From NCBI GenBank assembly GCA_023245755.1, contig JAHFJQ010000018.1, positions 1 to 12,317 of the forward strand: DNA of 12,317 bases. The letters run 5' to 3'. Positions 10,599 to 12,317 of this stretch are shown here, piece after piece; the stretch's first letter is position 1; each line of letters opens with the position of its first letter. The position numbers and the translations under genes are program-made. Under the pieces are notes generated by a model that saw nothing but the letters and a program-made list of their open reading frames with translations, did no database searches and was not told where the DNA came from. This DNA comes from an archaeon (GTDB lineage Archaea > Nanobdellota > Nanobdellia > SCGC-AAA011-G17 > GW2011-AR17).

Positions 10599-12317
10599 AT
10601 GAAAAGGGTGGTCTTGTTTATTCTGTTTATCTTACTTAGTAGTTCTTTTGTTTTCGGATTTGGAAGTTCAGGTGATTCTTGTACTGTAGATGAAGACTGT
10701 TATGGACAACTTCTTTGTGCAAATTCTGTTTGTACTCCTCCTTCTGCATCAGTTTCTTATGCTCCTACTGCTGTAGCAGGTGGGAGCTCTTCAAGTTGTA
10801 GCACTAGTGCTGATTGTTCTACTGGATATGTTTGTGATTCTACCTATTATTGCTCTGAGGATACTGATGGAAATGGCTACGCAGATATTGATGAATCTGA
10901 GTCTTGTGTTACTCATGAAGATTGTGATTTAGGTGATGTTTGTGATTTTACGGTTTATACTTGTACAGATATTGATTCTGTAGCTACAGGTCGATGTCGA
11001 GGAAGTTCTCAGTGTAGTACTGGATACACTTGTTATCATAGATATTGTATCCCCGAATTGGCTGGTGGTGAGGTAGCATCTACTATTACCCCAGATAATC
11101 CTTATTTAGGCTGGGGATATTCTTTAGCAAATACTCTTCGTGCACAAACGACTAGTGATCCACAAGTTCTTCAACAAATAACGCAACAAGCTTTGAGTAA
11201 TTCTCATGCTCTTGATCAAAGACGAGCACAAGGTATTGTTTCTGATAGTGCGTATGCTCGGGGACAAGATCAATTGGCACAGCAATCTGTTCAGGCAATA
11301 CAAAGAGGGTATTCTACTCTTTCTCAACAAACTATTCAAGGTGGAAATAGTCAAAATTATAATTCGCAATTAGAACAATTCAACGCACTTGCAGGGAGAG
11401 CAGATACACAACTTGCTAATTACCAAGCTCCTTCAGGTCAACAAGGATATGGACAGAATTTTGATCAACTTCGTTCACAATTGAATACAGCTCAACAACA
11501 ATTTTATTCTGGTGGACAAGCTAGTGGTCAACAACAAGCTCAGACTTATATTTGTGATGAGATTTTGACAGATACGTATACAAATACTCTTTTGATTAGT
11601 CCTCTTAGTGATGGATCTTTAGCTCTTAGTGATGCGGTAGGAAACTCTTATTCTCTTTATTCTACTGGTGATGGCTTTATGGTCACTGGAAATTATGTTA
11701 CTGCATATGTTCAAGCACAAAGTTATAGTGGAAGTGAAATTGTTTTTACTCCTTCTGCAACGCAGTCTTCTTCTCAGCAGCAATATAGTTCTGGATCTAG
11801 TACTGGGACACAAAATAGACAAAATTCTCAAACTCAAACACAGGGTGGTCAACAAGGTAATCAATTTGGACAAAATCAGCAACAGGGTCAGTTTGGAAAT
11901 AGCCAACAACAAGGAAATGGTCAGTATGGCCAAGCTCAAGGACAAAATACTCAACAACAGAATCAAAATAATAGACAAACTTCTTCTGGACAACAACAGG
12001 CTCCTTCTCAAAATCAACAATCTGGTTTGAGACCTTCTTCTGCTCAGAATTCTCCTACTGGAAATGCTGTATGGGATTTCTTTACTGGATTTGTTGTTGC
12101 TGCTTCTCCAACGCCAGCTGGACAACAACAATCTGGTACCGGTACTTTAGGTGGGCAACAAGCTCAACAACAGAATCAACAACAAGCTGGCCAACAGGGA
12201 AATCAATTTGGACAAAATCAACAGCAAGGTCAGTTTGGAAATAGCCAGCAACAAGGGAATAGTCAATATGGCCAAGCTCAAGGACAAAATACTCAACAAA
12301 GTGGACAACAGGGGAAT
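10599..12317 (+). CDS. Large secreted Cys-repeat and Gln/Gly/Asn-rich protein, partial
   Basis: 573 codons are open to the window end, so the C-terminus is missing. Residues 1-20 form a signal peptide (MKRVVLFILFILL, then SSSFVFG). Residues 28-150 hold four cysteine modules of the form C-x5-C-x5-C-x4-6-C (Cys28/34/40/45, 67/73/79/85, 103/109/115/122, 133/139/145/150), probably disulfide-bonded outside the cell. Between modules two and three, DTDGNGYADIDE (88-99) resembles a calcium-binding loop of dockerin or thrombospondin type-3 kind. Residues 185-315 are Gln-rich and likely helical. Residues 318-385 look like a beta-rich globular part. From about 390 the chain is very rich in Gln, Gly, Asn and Ser, with a 37-residue repeat and a hydrophobic island (489-503). 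It is probably a surface or adhesion protein; no enzyme motif is seen. Confidence 0.82.
   Translation, partial: MKRVVLFILFILLSSSFVFGFGSSGDSCTVDEDCYGQLLCANSVCTPPSASVSYAPTAVAGGSSSSCSTSADCSTGYVCDSTYYCSEDTDGNGYADIDESESCVTHEDCDLGDVCDFTVYTCTDIDSVATGRCRGSSQCSTGYTCYHRYCIPELAGGEVASTITPDNPYLGWGYSLANTLRAQTTSDPQVLQQITQQALSNSHALDQRRAQGIVSDSAYARGQDQLAQQSVQAIQRGYSTLSQQTIQGGNSQNYNSQLEQFNALAGRADTQLANYQAPSGQQGYGQNFDQLRSQLNTAQQQFYSGGQASGQQQAQTYICDEILTDTYTNTLLISPLSDGSLALSDAVGNSYSLYSTGDGFMVTGNYVTAYVQAQSYSGSEIVFTPSATQSSSQQQYSSGSSTGTQNRQNSQTQTQGGQQGNQFGQNQQQGQFGNSQQQGNGQYGQAQGQNTQQQNQNNRQTSSGQQQAPSQNQQSGLRPSSAQNSPTGNAVWDFFTGFVVAASPTPAGQQQSGTGTLGGQQAQQQNQQQAGQQGNQFGQNQQQGQFGNSQQQGNSQYGQAQGQNTQQSGQQGN
11847..11957 (+). 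repeat. Direct repeat, copy 1 (37 codons)
   Basis: Codons 417-453 of the large secreted protein, starting GQQGNQFGQNQ. They recur 342 bases (114 codons) downstream. Of 111 bases, 101 match; nine of the ten differences are synonymous third-position changes and one changes Gly441 to Ser. Confidence 0.92.
12189..12299 (+). repeat. Direct repeat, copy 2 (37 codons)
   Basis: Codons 531-567, the second copy of the Gln/Gly/Asn-rich unit. The gene continues with SGQQGN to the window edge, so more copies may follow outside. The 77 codons between the copies (454-530) include the hydrophobic island NAVWDFFTGFVVAAS. Confidence 0.92.

Noticed and set aside
11619..12131. Minus-strand 170-codon Leu/Ser/Arg-rich frame, and a plus-strand frame at 11668-12030
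   Set aside because: Both are by-products of the CAA/CAG/GGT-rich repeat sequence read in other frames; neither has a promoter or plausible protein composition.
11847..12299. Possible CRISPR-like repeats
   Set aside because: The repeats are long, in frame and coding, with synonymous differences and no unique spacers of constant length.

Overview
The window looks like the genome of an archaeon, probably a small-genome DPANN-type lineage (Woesearchaeota or Pacearchaeota-like; the lineage is an inference). The evidence is a RIO1 kinase overlapping an archaeal Dim2-type KH protein, archaeal uS15 and eS1 ribosomal genes, two intron-bearing tRNA genes without encoded CCA, and TATA boxes at a nearly constant distance from start codons. 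Base composition is AT-rich and coding is dense.

Layout. Bases 1-552 (minus): the 5' 184 codons of an FHA-domain protein whose 3' end lies outside the window. 655-1871: rio1 and dim2, an overlapping pair for 30S maturation. 1940-2887: lipoprotein with a five-bladed propeller. 2924-3691: methyltransferase of the ArmA/Rmt/FmrO family (16S rRNA m7G1405 type). 3727-3826: tRNA-Gln(UUG) with an unusual intron in the D arm. 3880-5061: MFS transporter. 5093-6762: two overlapping genes resembling TrhO (U34 hydroxylase) and TrmR (5-hydroxyuridine O-methyltransferase), together a plausible mo5U34 tRNA pathway. 6802-7512: GT-A type glycosyltransferase, convergent with and overlapping a small lipoprotein gene (7475-8038, minus). 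8156-9194: uS15 and eS1, preceded by a leader with two hairpins. 9247-9351: tRNA-Thr(UGU) with an intron at 37/38. 9361-10293 (minus): unrecognised membrane and helical protein. 10326-10481 (minus): 51-residue zinc-ribbon protein. 10599 to the end: a large secreted Cys-repeat and Gln/Gly/Asn-rich protein that continues past the window.

How it works together. Most of the window serves translation: small-subunit maturation (Rio1, Dim2), a probable 16S rRNA methyltransferase near the decoding site, tRNA wobble modification (TrhO-like plus TrmR-like), two tRNAs and two small-subunit proteins. The rest is cell surface: two lipoproteins, a transporter, a glycosyltransferase and the large repeat protein.

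Transcription signals. Almost every gene or operon head has a TATA element whose upstream edge is 28-32 bases before the start codon, which places transcription starts at or within a few bases of the start codon and implies leaderless mRNAs. Gene pairs that overlap or nearly touch (rio1/dim2, trhO/trmR, uS15/eS1) have no TATA element between them and are read as operons. uS15 is the clear exception to leaderless geometry. The most noteworthy items are the TrhO-TrmR pair with an extra C-terminal barrel on TrhO, the ArmA-like methyltransferase in an archaeon, the structured uS15 leader and the D-arm intron in tRNA-Gln.
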